Shown piece by piece: positions 1-7,747 of a stretch of 64,000 bases of DNA; the first letter of the stretch is position 1, and each line of letters opens with the position of its first letter. Both the position numbers and the translations under genes were made by a program. The stretch is from ENR-C20 sp942493145 (GTDB lineage: Bacteria > Bacillota > Clostridia > Acetivibrionales > DTU013), in the NCBI GenBank assembly GCA_942493145.1, contig OW818679.1, positions 62,001-126,000 on the forward strand, given 5' to 3'. The notes under the pieces are model-generated. The model did no database searches, was not told where the DNA came from, and saw only the letters and a list, made by a program, of their open reading frames with translations.

Positions 1-2
1 TA

Positions 3-458
3 AAGGATTGGGTAAAAATAAGCAGCCCATCAATATATAAAAATCTTTTATCACTCTATAATAAAGGCTTTCTTGATGGTAAAACGGTCAAAGAGGGCGA
101 TATGCCTGAAAAAAAAGTTTATTCCTTAAATGAAAGAGGTCGCATCTATTTTATTGAGCTCATGAAAAAATATTCGGAGGATCCGGGGACTATCTATATT
201 GAATTTTCAGCCTTTGTCACAAACCTTCAGAATATCGACCCTGAAACCGGACTTTCAATGATAAAGGAGCTCCAAAAAAGTCTTGCTGAAAAAAGAGACA
301 TATTCAATTTGAAAATCCAGAAAAAGAAAAGCTATCTGCCTTATGAGGCCATAAAAATGCTTGAATTGAATTATAGAATGTATTGCCTCTTTTATAACTG
401 GTCCGAAGAATTATTTACCGAGTTTTCAGAACATAATATAAAGGAGACATCAATTTGA
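3..458 (+). CDS. PadR-family transcriptional regulator, 5' end outside window
   Basis: The open frame runs in from the window edge without a stop, so the start lies upstream; the first in-window ATG (102) is internal. The residues before it read like the recognition helix and wing of a PadR winged helix (SSPSIYKNLLSLYNKGFL), followed by the family signature around KVYSLNERG. The remaining 100 or so residues are helical, as expected of the PadR C-terminal dimerisation domain. PadR proteins are mostly repressors of neighbouring efflux genes. The next gene is a DHA2 exporter whose TTG start overlaps this stop codon, so the two are probably cotranscribed and this protein probably controls that pump. 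Family assignment is fairly sure; the ligand is unknown. Confidence 0.8.
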   Translation, partial: KDWVKISSPSIYKNLLSLYNKGFLDGKTVKEGDMPEKKVYSLNERGRIYFIELMKKYSEDPGTIYIEFSAFVTNLQNIDPETGLSMIKELQKSLAEKRDIFNLKIQKKKSYLPYEAIKMLELNYRMYCLFYNWSEELFTEFSEHNIKETSI

Positions 459-2071
459 AAAAGGATAACTTAAGCCGAACACAAACTATGCTAATTCTTT
501 CCGCCCTTATGGCGAGCCTGTTTTTGTCGGCGCTCGACTCAACCGTCGTTGGTACTGCAATGAAAACCATCGTAAACGATCTGCATGGAATGCAGTATTT
601 TGCGTGGCCGTTTACAATTTATATGCTGTGTTCAACAATAATCATACCAATTTCAGGGGGCATCGCTGACATTTACGGACGAAAGCCAATATTTCTCATC
701 GGCATCATAATTTTTATTGTCGGCTCTTTGTTTTGCGGAATGTCACAAAGCATGATGCAGCTCATACTCTTCCGGGGTGTCCAGGGAATTGGGGGCGGAG
801 TTTTATCGACTTGTGTATTTACAATTGTGGCAGACCTCTTCCCGCCGCAGCTGAGGGGAAAATATATAGGCATCGTCACCTCCGTATATGCTCTGTCCAG
901 TATTTTGGGCCCGCTTCTCGGAGGACTTATAACCGACTACCTTGACTGGAACTGGATATTTTTCATAAACGTTCCGATTGGCATTATTGCCTTGGTTCTA
1001 GTGGTTTTATTCATGCCCAATTTTAAGGATGAGGGCGAAAAAATGGATGTTGACTACCCCGGCGCACTTTTTATCATACTGGCTTTAGTTCCCATGCTCC
1101 TGGCCTTCAGCTATGCGGGGAATAATAATTCCTGGGGCTCGGTACAGGTTATCGGAATGCTTGCATTTTCCGTTGTGATGTTTGTCATATTTGTCATCAT
1201 AGAGTCAAGATCAAAAAACCCCATGATACCAATGTCTTTCTTTAAAGACAGAGGCATATGGGTAGCTCTCATAGTTGCATTCTTATCGACTGCCATAATG
1301 TTTGCCGCCATTATGTACATACCTTACTTTATACAGGGTGTACTGGGGACATCGGCAACTACCTCCGGTGCTGTTACGCTCCCAATGACGATTGGTATTA
1401 TGATCACAAGCAATTTGGTAGGTCTCTTTGCGAAAAACAAAGGATTATCATCATACAGACTATTGACCATAACTTCATTTATTATGATGGTTGTCGGGTG
1501 TGGACTGCTCTCCACAATGAACGCCGGAATTCCGTATGTAAACGTAGTAATCTTTATGGTTGTATTGGGCCTTGGTATTGGCATTGTCATGCCATTAACC
1601 ACTACGAATTGCCAGAACGCTGCACCTGTAGAGCAGCTGGGTTCTGTTACGGGGGTAAACATGTTTTTCAGGAGCATCGGCAGCACTATAGGTTCAGCCA
1701 TATTTGGAACAATTATGACGTCCTCGATGAATTCCGGTTTTTCAAGGCTCGACCTCAGCAATGTGCCGTCTGATATACAGGAGTCACTTAAAAACCCGCA
1801 GGTTATAACCGATTCCGGGACAATAAGCCAGTTATTGAAGCAGGTGCCTGCGGATAATCTGAGTTATGTTACCGAGGCTGTAAGCCGGGCAAAGGATGTA
1901 CTTTCATCAGCTGTACATGATGTATTCATATTTTGCATGATAGTTGCCATTGCAGGTATTGTCATATCTTTCTTTTTCAAGGACGCACCAATGAGAATAA
2001 GGCACAAATCCGAAACTGGAGAAAAAGGGCATGATGCCAATGCGTTAAATCAGGCGCAAGAGGCTGAATAA
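455..2071 (+). CDS. MFS drug exporter, DHA2 (EmrB/QacA) family
   Basis: This 538-residue polytopic protein has the length and 14-helix hydrophobic pattern of DHA2 drug:proton antiporters. The N-terminal motif SALDSTVVGTAM corresponds to the DHA2 helix-1 motif (LD.TVVN.AL), the helix 2-3 loop has GGIADIYGRK (MFS motif A), and the helix 5 region carries LGPLLGGLITD (motif C, diagnostic of antiporters). The TTG start at 455 overlaps the upstream PadR stop and is preceded by AAGGAG at 441-446, so the pair is translationally coupled. The expected role is proton-driven export of a hydrophobic toxic compound. The substrate cannot be inferred. Confidence 0.9.
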   Translation: MKKDNLSRTQTMLILSALMASLFLSALDSTVVGTAMKTIVNDLHGMQYFAWPFTIYMLCSTIIIPISGGIADIYGRKPIFLIGIIIFIVGSLFCGMSQSMMQLILFRGVQGIGGGVLSTCVFTIVADLFPPQLRGKYIGIVTSVYALSSILGPLLGGLITDYLDWNWIFFINVPIGIIALVLVVLFMPNFKDEGEKMDVDYPGALFIILALVPMLLAFSYAGNNNSWGSVQVIGMLAFSVVMFVIFVIIESRSKNPMIPMSFFKDRGIWVALIVAFLSTAIMFAAIMYIPYFIQGVLGTSATTSGAVTLPMTIGIMITSNLVGLFAKNKGLSSYRLLTITSFIMMVVGCGLLSTMNAGIPYVNVVIFMVVLGLGIGIVMPLTTTNCQNAAPVEQLGSVTGVNMFFRSIGSTIGSAIFGTIMTSSMNSGFSRLDLSNVPSDIQESLKNPQVITDSGTISQLLKQVPADNLSYVTEAVSRAKDVLSSAVHDVFIFCMIVAIAGIVISFFFKDAPMRIRHKSETGEKGHDANALNQAQEAE

Positions 2072-2174
2072 CAGTCAAATTGAGCTGTATCAGACAACAT
2101 CAGGACTCAAACGTAATAGTATATAAGTTGGAAAAATAAAGATTTAGCAGCAATAGCAGGGGGAGGATTTAAGA

Positions 2175-2651
2175 ATGAGCACGTTGATAGCGTATGCCAC
2201 CAAGAATGGATTCACACAAAAATGCGCCGGTCTGCTTGCAGAAAAGCTTGTTGAAAAAGCGGACATCTGTGACCTCGGAAAAAGCAATCCCAATCTCAAC
2301 AAGTATGACAAGGTGATCATAGGTGGATCGGTTTATGCCGGAAAAATGCGCAAACAGATAACAAACATATGTGCCAAAAACCTTGAAAGTCTTAAAGGGA
2401 AAAAGCTGGGTCTCTTTATATGTGGAATGGCAGAAGGGGATGATATCAAGAAGCAGCTTGAGACCTCCTTCCCAAAGGAGCTTCTGTCCACAGCGGTTGC
2501 CAGTGAAATGTTTGGAGGAGAATTCGATTTTAGCAAGATGAATTTTATTATGCGAGCCATGATAAAAAAGATATCTGGCTCGGACAAAAACCAGACACGC
2601 CTTTTGGAAGAAAACATAGCCCGCTTCGCCGAAAATATGAATAATGCATGA
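2175..2651 (+). CDS. Flavodoxin-domain protein
   Basis: 158 residues beginning MSTLIAYATKNGFTQKCA, the FMN phosphate-binding loop of flavodoxins ([ST].[TS]G.T pattern, here ATKNGFT). The later segments VIIGGSVYAGKM and GLFICGMAEGD resemble the flavodoxin loops in the HemG / menaquinone-dependent protoporphyrinogen oxidase-like subgroup. The GGGGGAGG ribosome-binding site at 2159-2166 sets the start. The protein is a single soluble domain, likely an FMN-binding redox protein. It lies alone after a 103-bp gap from the exporter. Whether it has oxidase activity or is only an electron carrier cannot be decided. Confidence 0.8.
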   Translation: MSTLIAYATKNGFTQKCAGLLAEKLVEKADICDLGKSNPNLNKYDKVIIGGSVYAGKMRKQITNICAKNLESLKGKKLGLFICGMAEGDDIKKQLETSFPKELLSTAVASEMFGGEFDFSKMNFIMRAMIKKISGSDKNQTRLLEENIARFAENMNNA

Positions 2652-2797
2652 GATTTTGCTGGTGTAGCTTTTGGAATCGGGTCTCGGGGGAATTGCTATG
2701 TTTGTACGGGGGTGAGGGCGATGGCAGGGAGAGGCATTGGGGAAAAAGATCATAGATGCAGGTTTTTCGGATAAGTGTGAGCAGGGCGTGAGCATCA

Positions 2798-2839
2798 TTT
2801 ATCGCGGTAAGCATGAGGCAGCAATTTTACAGCGTATTT
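2798..2839 (-). pseudogene. Decayed ParE/RelE-type toxin, N-terminal remnant
   Basis: Immediately downstream of the antitoxin, in a frame overlapping its stop, 14 codons read KYAVKLLPHAYRDK and then stop (TGA). This matches the usual N-terminus of ParE/RelE toxins (KY.VKLLP.A.RDL..I). There is no ATG at the expected place: the codon two before KYAV is GAC where ATG would be expected. The following 120 bases contain further stops and no continuous homology that I can see. I infer that the toxin has decayed. The match is short and could be coincidental. Confidence 0.4.
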
Positions 2840-3104
2840 ATTGTCCAAAATGCTTCCTCTTTAGTTTCAAGAGAGCTTTTCTTGCGTCTATAAGCTGATT
2901 TTCTGAAGTATACTCGGCTTCGGCTTCCGCGATAGCCGCGTCGAATTCACGGTCTTCCAGCATAGAATCAAAGGTTTCGATGCGCATAACAACTAAATCA
3001 CCATAGCCGTTCTTCGTTATGAATTTCGGCTCCTTCTTTGCGTGGCACAAGTCGGAGATCTCATTTGTGTTTCTTAAATCAGTTATCGGTCTGATTTGAG
3101 GCAT
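2838..3104 (-). CDS. Type II antitoxin, Phd/YefM family
   Basis: 88 residues with the Phd/YefM N-terminal pattern IRPITDLRNTNEISDLC, then KKEPKFITKNGYGDLVVM, the beta strands of the DNA-binding dimerisation fold. The C-terminal tail is acidic/charged and would normally wrap the toxin. AAGGAGG lies 8 bases before the ATG. Such proteins repress their own operon and neutralise a RelE/ParE toxin. Here only a short toxin-like remnant follows, so this is probably an orphan antitoxin that persists as a regulator or anti-addiction factor. No other toxin gene is adjacent. Confidence 0.85.
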   Translation of the reverse strand: MPQIRPITDLRNTNEISDLCHAKKEPKFITKNGYGDLVVMRIETFDSMLEDREFDAAIAEAEAEYTSENQLIDARKALLKLKRKHFGQ

Positions 3105-3263
3105 GACTGTCGCCTCCTTTCATGTACATTATTATATACATTTTACAAGAAAGCTCAGCAATCTTCTCATATAAAAATCTGGTGCAGATTCGTGTACGGC
3201 TTGTAAGAAGAATTTCACCCATTGTTCACTTATTTCATTTTGGATAACATTTTTACATTGCAA

Positions 3264-3386
3264 AATGTGATTAATATCTCATATTTATATATAATAATGT
3301 GATTTAGCTTGACTAGAAATATGTGAAGCGGGTATAATGCATAATAATGTGATAATTAACACTAAAACACATATAAAAATGTGATT
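3264..3386 (+). promoter_or_regulatory. Four AATGTGATT/A boxes around the ATPase promoter
   Basis: AATGTGATT occurs at 3264-3272, 3296-3304 and 3378-3386, and AATGTGATA at 3346-3354. Start-to-start distances are 32, 50 and 32 bp, so two pairs with equal internal spacing flank the promoter at 3309-3338. The last box ends only 13 bases before the ATG at 3400. The arrangement looks like an operator array; the binding protein is unknown. Confidence 0.5.
3309..3338 (+). promoter_or_regulatory. Sigma-A type promoter for the ATPase gene
   Basis: TTGACT at 3309-3314 and a perfect TATAAT at 3333-3338 are separated by 18 bp. The expected start of transcription is near 3345, about 55 bases upstream of the ATG at 3400. 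The antitoxin gene reads the other way from 3104, so this divergent intergenic region serves the ATPase on the plus strand. Confidence 0.65.
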
Positions 3387-3399
3387 GCGAGGTGCCCGC

Positions 3400-4728
3400 A
3401 TGGAACGTTTTATTCTGAACGACCTGCTTAAATGGAAAAAATCCAAATATCGCAAGCCGCTGATATTAAAGGGTGTGCGTCAGGTAGGCAAGACGTGGAT
3501 ACTTAGGGAATTCGGCAAAAGATATTATGAAAATGTAGCGTATTTCAACTTCGATGAGAATGAAGAATACCGGCAGTTTTTTGAGACTACCAAGGATGTT
3601 AGCCGTATATTGCAAAACCTTGTTTTCGCAAGCGGCCAGATAGTAAAGCCCGAAAAAACGCTGATAATCTTTGATGAGGTTCAGGATTGTCCTAATGTAA
3701 TCAACTCCTTGAAATACTTTTGTGAAAACGCAAGCGAATATCATGTGGTCTGCGCCGGATCACTCCTGGGTATCGCTTTGGCAAAGCCGTCCTCTTTCCC
3801 TGTCGGCAAGGTAGACTTCATGGATATCAGTCCAATGACCTTTTCCGAATTCCTGCTTGCCAACGGTGATGAGAATTTGCTTAACTTTCTGCGTAGTGTT
3901 GAAACCATAGCGCCAATACCCGACGCTTTTTTTAATCCTTTATATGAAAAAATGAAAATGTACTTTGTAACCGGTGGCATGCCTGAAGCGGTTAAAATGT
4001 GGACTCAGGAAAGAAATACAGAGCTAATGCAAGCTGCTTTGCTTAACATTATAAATGCTTATGAAAGAGATTTCGCCAAACATCCGGAACCGAAAGAGTT
4101 TCCGAAAATATCTTTGCTTTGGAAGTCCATCCCCTCTCAGCTTTCCAAGGAAAATAAAAAATTTATTTATAAAGTCGCTAAGGAAGGCGCCCGTGCCAGA
4201 GAATATGAGGATGCGCTGCAGTGGCTTGTGGATGCGCAGCTGGTGAGTAAAATCTACCGCAGCAGTGCGCCGGGGCTACCAATATCCGCTTATGATGACC
4301 TGACAGCGTTCAAGCTTTACCTTGTTGATGTTGGACTGCTTCGTCGTCTGGCGCTTCTTGCCCCATCCGCTTTTTCAGAAGGGAACAGACTTTTTACAGA
4401 GTTCAAAGGAGCACTGAGCGAAAATTATGTACTTCAGGCTTTGGAGAATCAATTTGAGGCAACGCCCCGATACTGGTCCGTTTTGAATCCGTCCTATGAG
4501 GTTGACTTCCTTATTCAAAGGGAAAATGATATCTTCCCTGTTGAGGTCAAGTCTGAGGATAATGTGGACAGCGCAAGCCTGAGAAAATTTAAAGAGAAAT
4601 TCAGCGACAAGGTCAAGCTGCGTATCCGCTTCTCTCTTGACAATCTCAAGCTGGATGATGATCTTCTGAATATACCGCTTTTTATGGCGGACTATGCAGA
4701 TAAGCTAATCGGTATGGCACTAAAGTAA
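3400..4728 (+). CDS. AAA_14/DUF4143-family ATPase
   Basis: The 442-residue protein has a P-loop KGVRQVGKTWIL near residue 25, a Walker B strand LIIFDEVQDCP near 92, and a sensor-like stretch HVVCAGSLLG. The C-terminal third carries the DUF4143 nuclease-like signature: EVDFLIQRENDIFPVEVKSE, with E, D, E and K in the order of a PD-(D/E)XK core. An upstream TTG (3385) is in frame, but GAGGT at 3389-3393 is correctly spaced only for the ATG at 3400. Members are common, often horizontally acquired single genes of unresolved role, sometimes linked to defence or toxin-antitoxin loci; here the neighbour is an orphan antitoxin. The gene stands alone under its own promoter. Confidence 0.85.
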   Translation: MERFILNDLLKWKKSKYRKPLILKGVRQVGKTWILREFGKRYYENVAYFNFDENEEYRQFFETTKDVSRILQNLVFASGQIVKPEKTLIIFDEVQDCPNVINSLKYFCENASEYHVVCAGSLLGIALAKPSSFPVGKVDFMDISPMTFSEFLLANGDENLLNFLRSVETIAPIPDAFFNPLYEKMKMYFVTGGMPEAVKMWTQERNTELMQAALLNIINAYERDFAKHPEPKEFPKISLLWKSIPSQLSKENKKFIYKVAKEGARAREYEDALQWLVDAQLVSKIYRSSAPGLPISAYDDLTAFKLYLVDVGLLRRLALLAPSAFSEGNRLFTEFKGALSENYVLQALENQFEATPRYWSVLNPSYEVDFLIQRENDIFPVEVKSEDNVDSASLRKFKEKFSDKVKLRIRFSLDNLKLDDDLLNIPLFMADYADKLIGMALK

Positions 4729-4790
4729 AAAATTAACAACAGAATAACGTATATACGGATGAGCCATATTTTCAACCCATATGCAGGATA

Positions 4791-4835
4791 AAGGGACTGT
4801 CGGTTGACAGTCCCTTAACCGGGGCAAAAAGCCCC
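4791..4835. terminator. Two adjacent hairpins between ATPase gene and tRNA-Ser
   Basis: The first is an 11-bp perfect stem (arms 4791-4801 and 4806-4816, GGTT loop). The second is GGGGC/GCCCC with an A5 loop at 4821-4835. The genes on both sides converge here. Read on the minus strand, the small hairpin follows the tRNA CCA and a T4 stretch. Neither hairpin has a long T-run after it, so their termination strength is uncertain. Confidence 0.5.
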
Positions 4836-4839
4836 AAAA

Positions 4840-4928
4840 TGGCGGAGAGGGTGGGATTCGAACCCACGTGCACTTGCGCGCAAACTGATTTCGAGTCAGC
4901 CCCGTTATGACCACTTCGATACCTCTCC
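4840..4928 (-). tRNA. tRNA-Ser (anticodon CGA)
   Basis: The minus strand folds as a class II tRNA: acceptor GGAGAGG paired with CCTCTCC, discriminator G, encoded CCA at 4840-4842, anticodon loop CTCGAAA with anticodon CGA, an expanded variable arm (TTGCGCGCAAGTGCAC region), and a T-arm GTGGG-TTCGAAT-CCCAC. The long variable arm and anticodon identify a serine tRNA reading UCG. It lies 29 bp downstream of tadA on the same strand. Confidence 0.95.
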
Positions 4929-4957
4929 ATTTTATGTTCAGAGTCAATTGCTTGAAC

Positions 4958-5467
4958 TCAGGAACGCTTTCTTGACCGTAGCTCTCTAAAAAATTCCTTC
5001 AGGATAACCGAGCATTTCTCCTGCAATATGCCGTACTCCACTTCAACCTTGTGGTTGAAGGCTTCAATTGCCAGAACATTAATCACCGATCCAGCGGCAC
5101 CGGCCTTTGGATCTGCCGTACCGATATACAGCTTTCTGATCCTTGCCTGTATGATAGCCCCGGCACACATTGTACATGGTTCGAGTGTTACATACATGTC
5201 GCAGTCCGTGAGCCTCCATGAACCAAGCTTTTTACCGGCTTTTCTGATGGCGGTCATCTCGGCGTGCATGGTGGCATCATCTTTGAGTTCCTTTTCGTTA
5301 TGGCCCCTGGATATGATTGTGCCATCCCTGACAATTACAGCCCCTACGGGAGACTCGTCCTTGACCCTTGCCTTTAAGGCTTCCTTCAAGGCCTGTGTCA
5401 TGTACCATTCGTGGCTGTGGCTCTTACTGCAGCTGTCAGATGGTATCAAATCCATTCCTCCACACAA
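4958..5467 (-). CDS. tadA: tRNA-specific adenosine deaminase TadA
   Basis: Catalyses A-to-I deamination of the wobble base A34 in tRNA-Arg(ACG). The zinc site is plain: HAE at residues 68-70 (His ligand and catalytic Glu) and PCTMC at 97-101, as in TadA rather than cytidine or guanine deaminases. Up to 169 residues long. The start is ambiguous: TTG 5467 lacks an upstream ribosome-binding site; GGAGGA lies directly against ATG 5455; TTG 5449 sits 6 bases after that GGAGGA, the best spacing. The N-terminal 20 residues are outside the conserved domain, so this does not affect function. tRNA-Ser follows on the same strand. Confidence 0.93.
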   Translation of the reverse strand: MCGGMDLIPSDSCSKSHSHEWYMTQALKEALKARVKDESPVGAVIVRDGTIISRGHNEKELKDDATMHAEMTAIRKAGKKLGSWRLTDCDMYVTLEPCTMCAGAIIQARIRKLYIGTADPKAGAAGSVINVLAIEAFNHKVEVEYGILQEKCSVILKEFFRELRSRKRS

Positions 5468-5630
5468 TTAAAAATGCGCAGATATCATTATACTACACTA
5501 TTGAAGGATACTGCAATATGGAATAACAGCCAATCAAGTTAAATAAAATTGCCCAGTCAAATTACAAGTAAATTATTCCATAAAATTCGACAATATTTAA
5601 TAGAAAAAAAACAATAAAATTTAATATTTT

Positions 5631-5660
5631 TTGTTTATTCAAAATGGAAGCGGGTATATA
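5631..5660 (+). promoter_or_regulatory. Promoter for a candidate structured RNA
   Basis: TTGTTT at 5631-5636 and TATATA at 5655-5660 are 18 bp apart, in a very AT-rich tract. The likely transcription start is at about 5667, just where the first hairpin of the candidate RNA begins. Confidence 0.4.
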
Positions 5661-5666
5661 TGTATT

Positions 5667-5856
5667 ACAATCCTAAAGGGATTGATTAAATATTACCAGG
5701 AAGGGAATGAGTCCAAAGAACACATTATTTACCGGACCAGGACCCAAGGTAATGGAATCAAGAGGAAACGTAGTTGGGTCGTAGCAAATGTCGTACTCAC
5801 TGCCGAAAGTTGGCAGGGTAGCGGCCGGATAAATAAGTTAGATATCCGGCCGTTTT
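5667..5856 (+). ncRNA. Candidate structured non-coding RNA with intrinsic terminator
   Basis: No gene fits the 580-bp gap between tadA and the next gene, but about 190 bases show RNA-like structure. There is a 5' hairpin CAATCC/GGATTG (5668-5684), TTACC/GGTAA (5729-5752), GACCCAA (5741-5747) complementary to TTGGGTC (5774-5780), and CTGCC-GAAAGTT-GGCAG (5800-5816). A 10-bp terminator stem (5822-5831 with 5843-5852) is followed by T4. The second and third pairings interlock, suggesting a pseudoknot. I could not match it to SRP RNA, 6S, RNase P, tmRNA or a riboswitch consensus I know. It ends 190 bp before the next gene, which has its own promoter, so it is more likely an independent RNA than a leader. 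Confidence 0.5.
5822..5856 (+). terminator. Intrinsic terminator of the candidate RNA
   Basis: CGGCCGGATA at 5822-5831 pairs perfectly with TATCCGGCCG at 5843-5852 and is followed by TTTT. It is the strongest hairpin in the tadA-to-6048 gap. Confidence 0.7.
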
Positions 5857-5949
5857 ACTGCGCAAAAATAGTTTCTGAACAAGACTAGTAACAAGATAAG
5901 TAATAAGACAATCCGACCAATTTTAACGTATGTTGAATTGGCAAAATTG

Positions 5950-6021
5950 TTGCAAAGTGGAGTGGCCATGATATAATTTGAAGGACGCATGTCTGCCAAA
6001 CCACCTGATAGTTTGCCAGAC
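5950..6021 (+). promoter_or_regulatory. Promoter and leader hairpin of the Gln/Met-rich protein gene
   Basis: TTGCAA (5950-5955) and TATAAT (5972-5977) are 16 bp apart. In the short leader, GTCTGCCAAAC (5991-6001) pairs with GTTTGCCAGAC (6011-6021), 10 of 11 positions. It lies about 17 bases upstream of the ribosome-binding site, so it could affect translation or stability of the message. Confidence 0.5.
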
Positions 6022-6047
6022 TACATAAATGAATTGGAGTGATTTAA

Positions 6048-6608
6048 ATGAATTCTCTTTTTCTTATTTTTTTCTTCTTTGTTGCAGCGGTAATCATAGT
6101 AAGTGCCATGCGTGGTAAAACCGGCAGGAATAGCGGTGGATACAGGCAGGGCCCGGATGTGGACAATAGCGATTTTCTGCTCAACCAGCAGATGATGCAA
6201 CAACAGATGCAACAGCAAATGCATCAGCAGCAACAGATGCAGCAGCAAATGATGCAGCAACATTTAATGCAGCACCATATGATGGACCAGCAGTCGGCTG
6301 ACCGGCAAATGATGAATCAGCAGCCGGTAGATCAGCAGCCGGCAGATCAGCAGCCGGTTGACCGGCAGTTTGAGCAGGAGCATGTGATAAATAATAGTAA
6401 TTCTGGTGTAAATACTTTTGATACCAGCAGTCCTTTCGATAAAGGTAACGCATCCTATAATGGAAATATAATCGACAGCGGAATTACAATCGATACCAGC
6501 AGCCCTTTTGACTCCGGCAGTAATTTCGATTCTGGAAATTCATTCGACTCCGGCAGTTCTTTTGATGGTGGAGGAAGTACTGGCGGCGATAACGGAAGCG
6601 TCAATTAG
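6048..6608 (+). CDS. Membrane-anchored Gln/Met-rich low-complexity protein
   Basis: 186 residues, not recognised as a known family. Residues 1-20 are a single hydrophobic segment (NSLFLIFFFFVAAVIIV), best read as an uncleaved anchor. Residues 45-75 are almost only Gln, Met and His; residues 80-105 repeat a pattern like QQPVDQQPAD; the tail (125-186) repeats SSPFDSGS/NSFDSGS-like units rich in Gly, Ser, Asp and Phe. No folded domain is visible. GGAGTG precedes the ATG. The stop is 12 bp before the AEC transporter's TTG, so they probably form an operon. The biased composition could suit metal binding or surface display, but that is a guess. Confidence 0.7.
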   Translation: MNSLFLIFFFFVAAVIIVSAMRGKTGRNSGGYRQGPDVDNSDFLLNQQMMQQQMQQQMHQQQQMQQQMMQQHLMQHHMMDQQSADRQMMNQQPVDQQPADQQPVDRQFEQEHVINNSNSGVNTFDTSSPFDKGNASYNGNIIDSGITIDTSSPFDSGSNFDSGNSFDSGSSFDGGGSTGGDNGSVN

Positions 6609-6620
6609 GAGGTTAATTTA

Positions 6621-7667
6621 TTGCTGCTGAATGCGGTGCAAGGCGTACTCAGTATCTTGCTATTACTGGGCGTTGGATATTTTTTAAGCTATAAAGGCTG
6701 GTTTAACGATAATTCTCAAAAACTTCTTTCGAAGCTGGTTACAGGATTGTCTCTTCCGGCTTATATGATTTCAAATCTTATGGGCACCTATGACAGGAAC
6801 GGACTTCTTCATCTTGCGAATGGGCTGTTTGTTCCATTTGCTTCGATTATAATCTGTTATGTAGCAGGAGTGCTTGTAGCTAAGGCGATCAAAGTACCAC
6901 CTGGCCGTTTCGGGGTCTTCTGTTCAATTTTTGGACTGTCAAACACGATTTTTGTGGGTCTTCCGGTTAATATGGCCTTGTTCGGAGAACAGAGCGTTCC
7001 ATTTGTACTTTTATACTATATTGGCAACACGACCCTGTTCTGGACCATCGGTACTTTTGCGATCCGCAGGGACGGCGAAATCAAGGGAGCCAAAGGAACC
7101 GGCACAGCCAACGGAGCCGACATACCCGAAGCATTTAAGGAATCTAAAGGATCCAAGGTATCTAAAATATCCAAATTATCCAAAGTATCCAAAGTATTCT
7201 CATTGGATAATATTAAGCATATTTTCTCGCCGCCACTGACTGCCTTTCTTCTTGCCATAATATTGATTTTGCTTGAAATAAAGCTTCCCAAAACCATTAT
7301 GGACACATGTAAATACCTGGGCAATATGACTACCCCTCTTGCAGTATTATTTACTGGAAGTGTAATGTATTCGGTAAATCTGAAAAAGATCAGGTTAAAC
7401 CTGGAAATGGCAGTGTTGTTGATTGGAAGATTCATAATTGCTCCTGCGATTGTTGCAGTTATTTGTATCAAACTGCCGCTGCCGGTCCTTATGAAACAGG
7501 TTTTCGTAATACAGGCAGCAATGCCGGCTATGACTCAGACATCGATTATTGCCAGGGCTTATGGTGCAGATCATGAATATGCTGCCGTTATGACAACTAT
7601 AACTACCGTCATAAGTCTGTTGATGATCCCGATCTATATGTTGCTCATCAATTCCGGAGTTTTTTAA
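6621..7667 (+). CDS. AEC-family transporter
   Basis: 348 residues with ten predicted membrane helices in two five-helix halves, as in auxin efflux carrier family permeases. Family-typical residues include GYFLSYKGWFN after helix 1, SLPAYMISNL in helix 2, GLSNTIFVGLPV in helix 4 and, in the second half, QAAMPAMTQTSIIARAYG. Bacterial members export or import small organic anions such as malate; the substrate is not predictable here. The central cytoplasmic loop carries a Lys/Ser repeat (SKVSKISKLSKVSK, about residues 175-192) encoded by short repeats at 7150-7196, not usual for the family. AGGAGG at 6608-6613 supports the TTG start. Confidence 0.88.
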   Translation: MLLNAVQGVLSILLLLGVGYFLSYKGWFNDNSQKLLSKLVTGLSLPAYMISNLMGTYDRNGLLHLANGLFVPFASIIICYVAGVLVAKAIKVPPGRFGVFCSIFGLSNTIFVGLPVNMALFGEQSVPFVLLYYIGNTTLFWTIGTFAIRRDGEIKGAKGTGTANGADIPEAFKESKGSKVSKISKLSKVSKVFSLDNIKHIFSPPLTAFLLAIILILLEIKLPKTIMDTCKYLGNMTTPLAVLFTGSVMYSVNLKKIRLNLEMAVLLIGRFIIAPAIVAVICIKLPLPVLMKQVFVIQAAMPAMTQTSIIARAYGADHEYAAVMTTITTVISLLMIPIYMLLINSGVF

Positions 7668-7747
7668 AGTGCGGCAACTTTACTTGAATAAAAATTACAA
7701 CATTAGCCGCAATCCTTAATGGAAAGTGGCTTTGGCCGGTGCGCTGC

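Noticed and set aside
2169..2798. Long minus-strand frame opposite the flavodoxin
   Set aside because: Antisense shadow of a clear flavodoxin gene; no start signal and no recognisable domain.
5700..5856. The candidate RNA as a cyclic-di-GMP, cyclic-di-AMP, T-box or SRP RNA
   Set aside because: The conserved core sequences I know for these classes are absent.
5631..5888. An 85-codon frame in the tadA-6048 gap
   Set aside because: It crosses the promoter, hairpins and terminator, has no ribosome-binding site, and the peptide has no family features.
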